Shown here: positions 23,922 to 33,479 of the stretch, piece after piece
Layout: every line of letters begins with the position of its first letter
Numbering within the stretch: position 1 is the first letter of the stretch
From: Corbicula japonica
Lineage: Eukaryota; Mollusca; Bivalvia; Venerida; Cyrenidae
Direction of reading: 5' to 3'
NCBI GenBank assembly: GCA_038501625.1
Contig: JAZAYU010000006.1
Span: forward strand, 10,152,181-10,216,180
DNA length: 64,000 nucleotides
Translations under genes and position numbers: made by a program
Notes under the pieces: generated by a model
Seen by the model: the letters and a program-made list of their open reading frames with translations, nothing else
The model's database searches: none
Told to the model about the DNA's origin: nothing

Positions 23922-25155
23922 CGAGGGTTGTTCAATATATAATGAGACTGCCCTCATATATTTTTATTCTGACATGAAATATATCAAAATTTGGTATTAT
24001 TATTAAATATAACTTATCTTTGATTAGAATACCGGCTTTGGTAGAAAAAATATAATGCGACAGAGAAATTATGATCATTCCAAAAACCATAGTAACGCGT
24101 TATCGCCCCCGTCCATGCTGCATCATAAAGACATACATTATAATATAAAGGAAAGTAAGAACTTATTTTTGTAATTACATAAAAATCCGCCAATAATTTG
24201 TTCGTTATGTCCATGACCTCATGTGAAAAAATGACGTCCTTTGGAAGTAAAACGTTGAAATAATCAACATTTGTTCACGGTTACCCTTACACGTTGTCAC
24301 TTAAAAATGATGTCACAAAAACGTATTGAAGTGCGGGCAAACATTAAGTTTTGTATGAATTTAGGCAAATCGGCAACGGAAACATTTACAATGTTACAAG
24401 AGACTAAGGAGAAAGACAGTGTTTGTCGTGTGTTAGTATTTAGATTGCACATAAAGTTTTCTGAGGGACATACAGCACTTATGACAAGCAAAGGTTCGGC
24501 AGTTAAAAGTCCGTGACAGTGTCATGCGTAGCGTCAATTCAGTCAGCGCTTGATAGGGACAGACGTTTAATGGTGCGGGAGATTGCCGAAATTACTGATA
24601 GGGCGTAGGAACTGCGCATCGCATACTGACAAAAGATTTAAGCATGAGAAAAGTTAATTAAATATTTAATACATAAAAGTGTTGAATAATTCCTATAGAG
24701 GTTCAGTAATTTAAGAATATCGGCGTTTTTATATCTATATAAAATCATAATGAAAACATAAGAATTCATTTATTTAGTTGTAAGACATTTATTATTCCTG
24801 CATTAATTTTTTATCAGTTAATTAGTCATTAATTTGTGGGCTGCACGCCACCAAAGATGTGTTCTGCATTCGGCAGCTTATTTTGAAAAGCTATGAATCT
24901 GATAAAACAATATAGCGACGTTTACAATGCAAACTACGTCGCTGACGTCGTGACATATTTGTTGCCTGGGGGCGGTGATGCAAACATGACCTTCTTATGA
25001 ATGCTGTAACTTTAAAGCTGTTTTGTGGATTGTTTAAATATTTTCTGATTATATTCAGAAATGAATGAACTTTGTTATTATCTATTGTATATAGCCGTTA
25101 AATGTTTCGAATAAAAGATATGAACACAGTCTCATTATATATTGAACACCCCTCG
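23922..25155. mobile_element. Mariner-type transposon, deleted copy with TA duplication
   Basis: 1234 bp between TA at 23920-23921 and 25156-25157. The 29-bp inverted ends CGAGGGTTGTTCAATATATA-ATGAGACTG have one mismatch. The plus strand from about 24308 encodes a mariner/SETMAR-type N-terminal helix-turn-helix (IKFCMNLGKSATETFTMLQE), then after stops a second one (DRRLMVREIAEITD). The catalytic DD(D/E) region is not recognisable; the 3' part is unrelated AT-rich sequence. Clearly inactive. The site TTCA-TA-TGAA is palindromic around the TA. Confidence 0.88.
24308..24650 (+). pseudogene. Mariner transposase DNA-binding domain remnant
   Basis: Starts MSQKRIEVRANIKFCMNLGK; the first frame ends at 24514-24516. 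Past the stop the frame continues with SVMRSVNS and DRRLMVREIAEITD, the second helix-turn-helix region, broken by further stops. Inside the element at 23922-25155. No catalytic triad follows. Confidence 0.82.
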
Positions 25156-25255
25156 TATGAAACAGAAAAAAGTGGTTAAATAAGATGACAAACAATAACA
25201 ATTTTTATACTTTTTAAATGATAATAATTCTTTTGATATATAAGGTATTCTTAAC

Positions 25256-25393
25256 AAGATCATACAGCTGAGTTTGGAGACCAGTCTCCATTCTCAAGCA
25301 GATAATTGGTTGAAAATGAGTCTTGTCTCCAAACTGACCAATCGGGAGCTAGAGTTTTGAGACTTGTCTCCAATTTCAGTTCTATGATTTTAA
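25256..25393. repeat. Family P palindromic MITE
   Basis: AAGATCATACAGCTGAGTTT-GGAGACCAGTCTC at left, GAGACTTGTCTCCAATTTCA-GTTCTATGATTTT at right. The centre is altered (CCAATCGGGAGC). Confidence 0.75.
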
Positions 25394-25748
25394 CCCACTC
25401 ATCTGCTTTAACCCTGTCGATTAAATAGGAATGAAGTTGGAATATAAAAAATGTTGTTTATTTGAAACTTTATTCATTAGCAATAGAATTATTTTTAATA
25501 ATCTTTTTTTAAATTATCAATATTTATTAGGATTTTAAATGTTTTGCCTGTTATCTAATATTTATTGCCATCTACTTTATGTTTTTTCCCTGAAAAAAGA
25601 CCTTTTAAAACTGTATCAATAAAGGATTTAACACCTCATTAGGGCTGTCACTTTAACACCCCATTAGATCAGCACATTACCGAATTAGACAACTGAATAA
25701 ATACACCATAATTAGTATTAAAACCCCTCTTCTTTTTTCTTTCATTTG

Positions 25749-26003
25749 TTAAATATTGTCGTAGAAAGCTGTCTTTTGTTCTGTCTCCGATTCATAAACC
25801 ATTTTTACAACATTCGCCTCGTTCCTATTCTCTGGGACTTCATGTTTTTCAATGTTATTGACACTTTGGACATAAACATTGGGTCTTAAGGGATTACATT
25901 CTCTTAAGCAGCTTTCATTGCTCCTATGGCAGCATGTAAGATCTTTTCCTACAAAATCGTAATTGTTCATTATTTTGTCGACAACTGGAAAAGCCTGTCC
26001 CAT
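25749..26003 (-). other. Unrecognised 84-codon open frame, cysteine-bearing
   Basis: Minus-strand frame in the intron, starting MGQAFPVVDKIMNNYDFVGK and containing LTCCHRSNESCLREC, a CC-x6-C-x3-C spacing like small disulfide modules. Less AT-rich than its surroundings. No convincing splice sites, no signal peptide and no recognised family. It may be chance, a conserved non-coding element read as protein, or an exon of an antisense gene. Confidence 0.2.
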
Positions 26004-26599
26004 TGCCTGTTTTTGGCATTAAACCTCTTTTTGTAAGCTTCGGCATGCTCCAAGCTAAATTTTGATAAATTGTTATTTTTATCCCAATATTTTGTCTAAT
26101 TATTTAAGAAGTTAAAAAGTCTGTTTCCTGTCAGATATGATCCAATCTGGGCTTCTTTAGCTGTTTCAAGCAGATAAAAGTAAACCATTCGAGCAATGAA
26201 TAAATGAAATAAATTAATTTGAAGACATTTCATACTTTAATGTAACGACCTAACGTCATGTCCTTTTCAATCTATATTGAAAACAGTAATTGCAAATGAG
26301 GAAGGCTGTAAGGCCAATAGCTTCTGCATTTGAGAGACTATAAATTTTTGTAAATGAAAATTATCACAAATGTGTTTGTGATTAAAGAGCAAGACAAGAT
26401 TCAGAGGGGGTTAAAATGGGGTTTAAGCCCCATTTTTGAACAGCAATATTTATTTTTTATGGGGATTTGGTCAGAAAGTTTGAATTAGTCTTGTAACTAC
26501 CCAAAGACCGCCGCAAATGAAACCCTCTATCGGGAAATCTTGCATCCCACTCTGATCAGAGTTACATTATATATTGTATATTGTCAATGTTTGTTTCAG

Positions 26600-26714
26600 A
26601 CTGGCAGAAGACCGAGGCTCAGAAGCACCGAGAGAAGTTGCTGTTGGAAGAACTGGTTGTTGTTGTCAACAAACGAGATGAGCTCGTACAGCATCTTGAC
26701 TCACAGGAAAGAGC
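26600..26714 (+). CDS. EHBP1: EHBP1 orthologue, internal exon, bMERB domain part 3
   Basis: Acceptor ttgtttcag, donor GTAAGC. The first two bases complete Asp; then 37 codons begin WQKTEAQKHREKLLLEELVV, continue VVNKRDELVQHLDSQER, and leave GC for a split Ala. EDWQKTEAQK and the LVNKRD-LV motif match the last bMERB helix of EHBP1 proteins, which carries a Rab-binding surface. The preceding intron is 12.4 kb and holds a mariner remnant, a tandem-core element and many MITEs. Confidence 0.92.
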
Positions 26715-26767
26715 GTAAGCTTCTTTTAAGCTTTAACCCATAAGCTCCTGGATAAACCTATGCATAC

Positions 26768-27199
26768 ATATCCCTTTCCTCCATAAATACGCATTTTTAC
26801 ACATGTGCAACCAGACTTCCCGAAAGTTGAAAATATGTGTCAGACATTTGGTCAGATGAGATGTGAAAATCTGTCTGACCGAAACAAATTCTGTTATAAG
26901 GCTATTTGCAAGTATAAGGAGTTCAAATTTTATTCTGACATTCGGTCTGATAACATACGAAATCTAGTCTGACTGGCTCAAATTTTACCAGACAGGTCCT
27001 TCGGTCTGGCAACTTTCGGGATGTCTGTGCGACCAGTGTAGATCCAGATCAGCCTGCACATCTGTGCCGTCTGATCAGGATCTGCACTAGTCGCATTTTG
27101 GTCAGAAATAACCTAACGAATCAAAAAGTGAACAGTGCAGATCCTGATATACACTGTTTGTCCATGCAATAAAGGTGTGTCTATAGAGGAAAGGGATAT
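26768..27199. repeat. Family A MITE with ATAT duplication, split by another element
   Basis: Direct ATAT at 26768-26771 and 27196-27199; ends CCCTTTCCTCCATAAATACG and TCTATAGAGGAAAGGG. Interrupted at 26812-27027 by an hAT-like element; the second hairpin is shortened. Confidence 0.88.
26812..27027. mobile_element. hAT-like MITE inserted in a family A copy
   Basis: 216 bp with inverted ends CAGACTTCCCGAAAGTTG and, reversed, CAGACATCCCGAAAGTTG (one mismatch in 18). It contains several internal TCTGAC/GTCAGA motifs (CATTTGGTCAGATGAG, ACATTCGGTCTGATAA). Host bases TGCAAC / TGCGAC repeat on both sides, 6-11 bases depending on where the end is placed. Ends in CAG and insertion into a known repeat favour hAT; this is inference. 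Confidence 0.75.
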
Positions 27200-27214
27200 A
27201 TGTGCATTATATTA

Positions 27215-27535
27215 CATGTGCAAACTGTAGATTTAGATTAGCTGGCACATCTTTGCCATATGATCAGGATCTGCACTGTTCCCTTCTTGGTAAGATAAAA
27301 CCTAATAAACCAAAAACGCTGCTGATCTGTGCCCAAGATCATAAAACTAAATCTGGAGATCAGTCTCAAATCTCAAGCATCTGATTGGCTGAAATGGCGA
27401 CCAGTCGCCATTTCAGCCAATCAGATCCTTGAGATTTGAGACTGATCTCAAAACTTAGTTTTGTGATCTTGGGCCCTGATCTGGATCTAAACTCTTCACA
27501 CGTGTTATAAAATGCATATGTATGGAATAAATCAT
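27215..27535. repeat. Family A MITE, old copy, split by family P
   Basis: Contains AGATTTAGATTAGCTGGCAC, TATGATCAGGATCTGCACTG and, after the insertion, CTGATCTGGATCTAAACTCT. Termini eroded. The family P element at 27330-27475 sits inside it. Confidence 0.75.
27330..27475. mobile_element. Family P palindromic MITE with exact 8-bp duplication
   Basis: 146-bp near-perfect palindrome from TGCCCAAGATCATAAAACTA to TTAGTTTTGTGATCTTGGGC, centre TGGCGACCAGTCGCCA. The 8-mer CTGATCTG occurs immediately on both sides (27322-27329, 27476-27483), while the uninterrupted host repeat has it once. Eight-base duplications are typical of hAT and some other cut-and-paste groups. Confidence 0.9.
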
Positions 27536-28126
27536 GTAAATGACAACTTCCATTTCTGCATGAAATACTCATGCCCTCAAAATTAAATGATTGCACAGTT
27601 GGTGAATGAACTAATGAACTTAGTGAAAATTGTTTGTTTAAATTGATGCAAATCATCCCCGAAAAGTAATAATTTTATCACAGTTAGTTTTCAGTTTGAC
27701 AATGGGCCACATTCTACAGTTGAGGTATGAATGGTTCCATTAACAAATTAGTAAATATTTTATATAACATTGAAACATTTGCTCACGCAGGGTATAATGC
27801 AATAATGGTTTTCCCTTGGAAATTCCTCCCATTTAACCAGTGAATGAAATCCAATTGTGTGGAGTTTCACCCTCATATGGAGCCAGTAATGAATATATGG
27901 CGACCAGTATTTGCGGGCGAACAAGTCCCTTTTAAGATCACTCGACCGTACCGAGAACAAATTTCTGCAATATTGTGTTTGGAATAAAAGAAACGCTTCT
28001 AAAGCCACCCAATTAATATTTTCTGCGAGGTTGGTCACACTGTCTAAAATATTGTTAAAAGGATTATCACAATGATGGTATTTCATTCTTCCAGGAAGTC
28101 TTGTCATGGCTTGTAACAACACTTGG

Positions 28127-28396
28127 TTATACCTTTACTACATATATATACCTTTATTGCTTGAGTGAACAGTGTAGATCCAGATCAGCCGACACATTCT
28201 TGCCCTCTGATCAGGATCTACACTGGTTGCTTTTAGAATTATTAGGTTATTTCTGACTAAAAAGCAGCCAGTGCAGATCTAGATCAGATGGCACGAAGTG
28301 TCAGTGCAGATCTAGATATTATGGCACGATGAGCCAGCTAATCTGGATCTACACTAGTCACACATGCAATAAAATGCATTTGGAGTAAAGAGTAAT
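28127..28396. repeat. Family A MITE with internal duplication
   Basis: TTATACCTTTACTACATATA at left, TTTGGAGTAAAGAGTAAT at right. The segment GCAGATCTAGAT-ATGGCACGA occurs twice (28275-28335), a local duplication inside the second hairpin. Confidence 0.75.
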
Positions 28397-28450
28397 TAGA
28401 CCTTGATAAATCCAAGTTATGTTATGCGTAAGATGGATCATAAAGAAGAA

Positions 28451-28659
28451 TTATCCCTTTACTCTATATTTGCAAGTTTAATCGCATGTGAAAACATTGT
28501 AGATCCAGATCAGCTGGCATATTTATGCTTTATGTTCAGAATCCATACTGTTCTTTTCTTGGTCAGAAAAAAAAATGAATCAAAAGCTAACAGTGAAGAT
28601 CCTGTCATTTACTCAGATGTAACATAATGCCATAAAAGTTGTATCTATGGAGTACTTAA
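28451..28659. repeat. Family A MITE, diverged
   Basis: TTATCCCTTTACTCTATATT at left, TCTATGGAGTACTTAA at right; TAGATCCAGATCAGCTGGCA inside. Shares its last TTAA with the next copy. Confidence 0.75.
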
Positions 28660-28895
28660 CCCTTTCCTTGATATATACACATTTTTACGCATGTGCGAGC
28701 AGTGTAGATCCAGATCAGACGGCACATCTGTGCCGTCTGATCAGGATCTGCACTGGTCGCATTTTGATCAGAAAAAACCTAATGAATCAAAAAGCGAACA
28801 GTTTAGATCCTGATCAGACGGCACAGATGTGCCGTCTGATCTGGATCTAAACTGTTCGCTACCAGTAAAGGTATATCTATACAGGAAAGGGTTAA
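28656..28895. repeat. Family A two-hairpin MITE, TTAA flanks
   Basis: TTAA at 28656 and 28892. Very regular: both hairpins nearly perfect (GATCAGACGGCACATCTGTG then CCGTCTGATCAGGATC; GATCAGACGGCACAGATGTG then CCGTCTGATCTGGATC). Back-to-back with 28451-28659. Confidence 0.9.
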
Positions 28896-29727
28896 AAGGT
28901 TAAGTGTGCAAAAAAAATCATCCTTGCAAATTACGCAATGCAATGCAATGATATACGAAGCACTAATTAAGTGCATTTATAGTTTAGTAAGTAATTTTGT
29001 TGTTTTGGTTTCATAAATTTGTGGTTTTAAAATTTCTTAAAATTTTTGGGGCATTGACCGTCTAATCTGGATTTTGACCTAATTTTTCAACCAATAAAGT
29101 GTTGTGAATATAATTTCCTTTTGTCATTATTGACCTGAAAATCTTCATTAATGCTGTTGATATTTTTTCAAGATATTTTGGGGGTGTAGGGGAATGCAAG
29201 TTTTCTGCAGAAATCCACAAAAAATATGTGCTCCAGTATTATTATTACTGTTAGTGCATTTATATAAATTTTGTTGGCATTTAATCTTGTTGTTTTAATG
29301 AAATAGCACATTATAGTTTCTTAAATGTTTTGTTTCAATTTTCTTGAATCACGTTTACTTACAATGGTATGTGGGCGGAGGGGTAAGTTTATGGCTCAAA
29401 TTGTCCTGGAAAATAATCCACTAAAATAAGTGCTTCAGCAAATAACATGAAGGTCACTTCATTAATTATTATTACTAGCAATGCTGGCCCTTTCTTGATG
29501 TGAAATCTCTCCCACTATCAAAATTTAGAAGCCATGTAAGAGATAAATTAATCACTAAGTGATTAAATTAATTTATGGTATGGAAGCCCTAGTGCAAAAC
29601 TGTTTGTCGTAGGATTTGATTAAATGCCTCTAAAATATGTCTTGTGTCAAACTAGGAAAGAATTTATTACTGCAGTATTGTGATGCTGTTATATTTCCAA
29701 GTTGAATGCTGAAAAAATTGTATAAGG

Positions 29728-29856
29728 GCTGAAGGATATAAAACTAAGCATGGAAACCAGTCTCAAATATCAAGCATCTGATTGGTCATCATTTTAGCCA
29801 ATCAGATGCTTAAGATTTGAGACTGGTTTCCATGCTCAGTATTTATGACCTTGGGC
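29728..29856. repeat. Family P palindromic MITE
   Basis: Arms GCATGGAAACCAGTCTCAAA and TTTGAGACTGGTTTCCATGC match perfectly over 20 bases; centre reduced to GATTGGTCATCATTTTAGCCAATC. Ends GGGCTGAAGG / ACCTTGGGC. Confidence 0.88.
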
Positions 29857-30089
29857 AAAGGTGTCAGAAAGCAAAGGAGAATTTAGAGAAAAATAGCATG
29901 TACCCATACACTGTTATTTTCATCCCCCCATAAGGGCAAAATATAGTATTTGCACTGTCCATTTGTCTCTCAGAAAAGAATTACACAAAATTAATGTTAG
30001 TTCAACTAATTTTAAAGTTTTAAAATTAAAACTTTCATGTGTATAGGTCAACAGGTCAAGACTGCAATGACCTTTTCATACCTGAAAAG

Positions 30090-30217
30090 TTAACCCTTTT
30101 CGCCATATAAAAGCCTGTTTACTATGTGCAGCAACTGTAGATCCAGATCAGTTGGCAGGTCTGGATCTACACTGTTCGCACATGCAATAAATGTGTATAT
30201 ATGGAGTGAAGGGTTAA
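30090..30217. repeat. Family A MITE, internally deleted, TTAA flanks
   Basis: TTAA both sides; CCCTTTTCGCCATATAAAAG to TATATGGAGTGAAGGG. One hairpin only. A further family A fragment (CAGTGTAGACCCTGATCAAA, AGCTGATCTGGTTCTGCACT) follows at 30220-30312. Confidence 0.82.
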
Positions 30218-30302
30218 CTTATCCAACAGTGTAGACCCTGATCAAATAGTGCAAACCTCCAGCTGATCTGGTTCTGCACTGGTCACAAATACCACTTAGC
30301 TC

Positions 30303-30581
30303 CTAAAGGTTGAAGCATTTATTGAAGTGTTCAATGATACATTCCCGCAAAAATTTCTCTAAAAATAAAAACCAGTTAAGAATTTTCAGTGTAATTAGGG
30401 AGTATTTTTGCCTCCAAGAATGAAGAGGATTAAAGGGGATTAACTCTAAACTGGCAAATGTTTCTGACTTGTCAGCAGGACCACACGTGATTTGAGAGCG
30501 ACATTTTTTCAACATCTTTTGTTCAGAGCGGCGAGAGTTTGACTTAACCACATGATCAGCTCCGATTGGATACTCCTCCAT
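30303..30581 (-). other. Unrecognised 92-codon open frame
   Basis: Minus-strand frame in the last EHBP1 intron, starting MEEYPIGADHVVKSNSRRSE. It overlaps the edge of a repeat fragment at its 3' end. No domain recognised and no supporting splice sites. It may mark a conserved non-coding stretch or be chance. Confidence 0.15.
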
Positions 30582-31380
30582 GTCTGCCAGTAGCGAATTA
30601 ATGTGACAGTCCGTTGAAAATAAACATCATGAAACATAAGCCCACTGTCATTTAAATTCATATTAATGAATGAGAATTTGTAAAAAAGTAATTACTTGTT
30701 ATTTCAACAAAAATTTTTAACTAAATTTATGAAAAAAAAATAGGGATAAAAATGCTGTCAGTTGAATAAAAATTTAAGAAATCTGGTGATGTCTGGATGA
30801 ATAGTGTAATGTGCATTTGGCCTGTTAATAATGGACCTCCAATTAATTAGGGGGCTAACTGCTTGCAGTCTCCCTACCATTTCATTACTGTTACAGCAAC
30901 CTGACACCCACCCCTTGTAAAGTAATGACAAATTATCTTATTTTGAATAGTTTACTCTGCAGTGTAATTTTGCTTCGAGCCGTAAATTTTCTGTTTAACT
31001 GCTACAAAATGCGTTGATTTTTCACCTTCTATATGACACCATGCATTGCATCACGCGCAGCAGCATGCGTTATTGTCGCATTTTGTTGCTGTGCTCGAGG
31101 ATAATATTACAAAAATCACTTTGGCCTGTTATTATCTTTAATGGATTATTAGTGGGTGGGGTGACACAGGACGTAGAATATTGTTTTATGGGTTACTTGG
31201 TTGTCTTAAGGGGGATTTTATTATGAGAGCAGTGTGTTCATTTGTTACTTGGCAAAATGGCATTTATTGTCTTGTCTTGGCATCTTTTCAGGTCCATTGT
31301 CTTCAAATATATGTGATTTTACACTAAAAAGCTGGTGGTAATGTTTACTTGAACAATTAATTTTGAATGATGATTTTAAT

Positions 31381-31502
31381 CCTTCCATTCTCTTTTCTGT
31401 ACAGTCTGATCAGAATCTACACTAGTCATTTTTAGATTCATTTTAATAGCTCAATCATGTACTGTAGTATCATTCAACCCTTTCCTCCATATAAACAACT
31501 AA
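31381..31502. repeat. Family A MITE fragments
   Basis: CAGTCTGATCAGAATCTACA-CTAGTCATTTTTAGATTC, and separately CAACCCTTTCCTCCATATAA at 31475-31495. Confidence 0.6.
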
Positions 31503-31674
31503 TCTGTGAAAACACATGGGTGCTTCATTTCCATTAAAAATGTCATGGTAATTAAAATGACCAAATTTTAAAAGAAAGAACATTACACAGTATTTAAAAC
31601 CTGTTAGTGTGTAATCCATATTGGTTCAGATATTAGTTTACCAAAACAGTAAAATATCAAATAGTATGGTACTT

Positions 31675-31945
31675 TTACAATAATGTATTATTATGATCTA
31701 ACCAAAATCATATGATTGTATTTTTATGCTCAAACCAAAAACAAAGGACAGTAGTTTTACCATAATGAATATGCTTCAACCAAAACCAAAGGAACTGTTG
31801 TTTTGCAATAATGCATAATATTATGGTCTACCCAAAATAATAGGATTGTATTTTTACAATATTGCATTTGCTCTAACCAAAACCAGAGGACAGCAGTTTT
31901 TAAATAATTCATTATTATGGTCTAACCAAAACCATAAGACAGTTA
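31675..31945. repeat. Degenerate minisatellite in last intron
   Basis: About six diverged units of roughly 45 bases with the core TCTAACCAAAACCATA-GGACAG and TTTTACAATAATGCAT, ending about 210 bases before the last exon. Confidence 0.7.
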
Positions 31946-32155
31946 CATTAAGCCATTGGTGAGTTCCATACCAATTCATATGACTTGCATTCAAAAATCC
32001 ATAAGATATTAACTTTCTTTCTTGAATTGACGAAATAACCTTTTTATCATTCTGCAGGACTGTGACATTAAATCACAAATACTTAGTTTGCTTTAGGATG
32101 GAAATTTATCATTAATAAACTGACTTCTTAATTCATAGAAATATTCTATTTTTAG

Positions 32156-32237
32156 GATAGAAGATGAAGAAAGACTTGACCGTAGGATAGAGGAGGGGCG
32201 ACTGCTGAATGAGGATAAGAGCTGTTCCATTCAGTAA
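32156..32237 (+). CDS. EHBP1: EHBP1 orthologue, last coding exon with CaaX box
   Basis: Acceptor tctatttttag. One base completes Ala, then 26 codons run IEDEERLDRRIEEG...NEDKSCSIQ to TAA at 32235-32237. The acidic/basic helix ends the bMERB region. The last four residues, Cys-Ser-Ile-Gln, form a CaaX motif, and EHBP1 family proteins are known to carry a C-terminal CaaX box. Gln at X favours farnesylation by general rules (inference). The four exons together give 122 complete residues in one unbroken frame, so the 3' end of the gene appears intact. Confidence 0.9.
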
Positions 32238-32964
32238 CATCCACATATCTACATTTAACCATAGAATATGTGCTGCATAACATCCACATATCTGCATTTA
32301 GCCATAGGATATGGGTGGATACAATATGTGCTGCCATAGGATTAATGTGGATTAACGTCTATGGTTAACCATACAGTTAAAATGTAGAAGCTCCTTCAAT
32401 TGGGGCAGATAAAATACTTCTATTTCACTATAAGATCATGGAGTAATTGCTACTGAATTGTCATGATCTGGAAGAATATTAACATTGGTTCTGAATTAAC
32501 TGTGGACTTGGGAGTCAGCCATAGTATTGATGAGGTTAAACCTCAACATTTAAGCATAGGATTAAAGCAAAGAGACAGCTGTAGTAAACCATAGGATATG
32601 GAAAGATAAACCTTAATCATTGTACCTATGACTCTGAATTGTTCTTTAACTTTTATCTTATATTAAGACACTTACCATATGATAGAGCCAGACACCTTCC
32701 AGAGAGGATATGTTGATTGGAGAAAACACCATAGAAGTCCTTCCAGTGTATGATTACAAGCATAATGCATAGTCTATCAGACAACTCATTTGGTGCTTGA
32801 CCCAACAAAACCTGCATCTGTGACCAGTGTACAATCAGATCAGTTTTCACTTTCAAGCATTTTGCCAAGTGTCTTCACTGTTCAGTTATATTAAAAGTGT
32901 TCTTGCAAACCACCCCTTCTAGCTATCAATAGATAAATCCATTTTCCAAGTAGGAAAAGTCTTT
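32238..32964 (+). other. Probable EHBP1 3' UTR and near flank
   Basis: Follows the stop codon. It opens with about 110 bases built on a repeated motif (CATCCACATATCTGCATTTA and CCATAGGATATG, two good copies at 32239-32300 plus fragments). An ATTAAA at 32561 could act as a poly(A) signal, but no end of transcription can be fixed from sequence alone. No other coding signal is seen. Confidence 0.45.
32239..32345 (+). repeat. Tandem motif just after the EHBP1 stop
   Basis: AACATCCACATATCTACATT-TAACCATAGAATATGTGCTGCAT is followed by AACATCCACATATCTGCATT-TAGCCATAGGATATG, about 44 bases per unit, then partial ATATGTGCTGCCATAGGAT. Likely in the 3' UTR. Confidence 0.8.
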
Positions 32965-33200
32965 TTAACCCTTTATGCCATAGGGTATGTCTGTTATCCA
33001 TGGGGGATCAGTGCAGATCCAGATCTGCTAGCACATCTGCCATCTGATCAGGATCTACACATATTCTGATTTATTTTGTTATTCCTGACCAATAAGGAAA
33101 CAGTGTGGATTCTGATCAGATGGTATGGGTGTGCTGGCTGATCTGGATCTACACTGTTTGCACATGTGATAAAAGTTTAATATATGAAGTAAAGGGTTAA
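32965..33200. repeat. Family A MITE, 'TGCCATAG' subtype, TTAA flanks
   Basis: TTAACCCTTTATGCCATAGG to TATATGAAGTAAAGGGTTAA; internal GATCAGGATCTACAC and GGCTGATCTGGATCTACACT. Confidence 0.85.
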
Positions 33201-33239
33201 CAGTGTACAATAAGACAACTGAACCATGCAACTTGTAGG

Positions 33240-33350
33240 AGGATTGAAGATAGTCTAGAAACTCTGGCTTGTGATTAGTCAGTTTGGATACTGAGCTTAC
33301 CAATCATCTGCTTGAGATGCTTGGAAACTGGTCAATATGTATTGTCTTGG
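33240..33350. repeat. Family P palindromic MITE, decayed
   Basis: GATTGAAGATAGTCTAGAAA with ATCTGCTTGAGATGCTTGGA; only partial pairing remains. Confidence 0.45.
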
Positions 33351-33479
33351 GCTCTGATTGGAGCCCTCTCTTCACTCATAAATATTGTCAGGTGACTTCT
33401 GTTGTAAACATTGTTTTTAAATGTGGTTAAGTAATTATGGTAAAGTATCAATACAAAGATGCTGTCTGATGTGATGTCA

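Larger units (their letters stand above)
14232..26599 (+). other. EHBP1 intron of 12.4 kb
   Basis: Donor GTAAAT, acceptor TTTCAG. Contains the tandem-core element 2, a 600-bp TIR element, a mariner remnant and MITEs. Stretches 14700-16014, 16600-17513, 19646-20464, 22651-23919 and 25394-25740 are AT-rich unique sequence in which no gene was seen. The more complex stretch 17514-17760 shows no splice-supported exon. An exact 20-base duplication lies at 21311-21350. Confidence 0.85.
26715..32155 (+). other. EHBP1 last intron, 5.4 kb
   Basis: Donor GTAAGC, acceptor TTTTAG. Contains several family A copies, two family P copies and nested insertions. The stretch 28896-29727 is AT-rich with nothing recognised. 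30582-31250 holds unique, more complex sequence with homeodomain-like TAAT motifs, possibly conserved regulatory DNA (inference). 31675-31945 is a degenerate minisatellite. Confidence 0.85.

Noticed and set aside
24271..24516. Functional small gene at the mariner locus
   Set aside because: The frame is the decayed N-terminus of a mariner transposase, with stops before the second DNA-binding helix and no catalytic domain.
28128..28400. CRISPR-like repeated palindromes
   Set aside because: The palindromes are MITE hairpins with no spacer regularity, and the DNA is eukaryotic.
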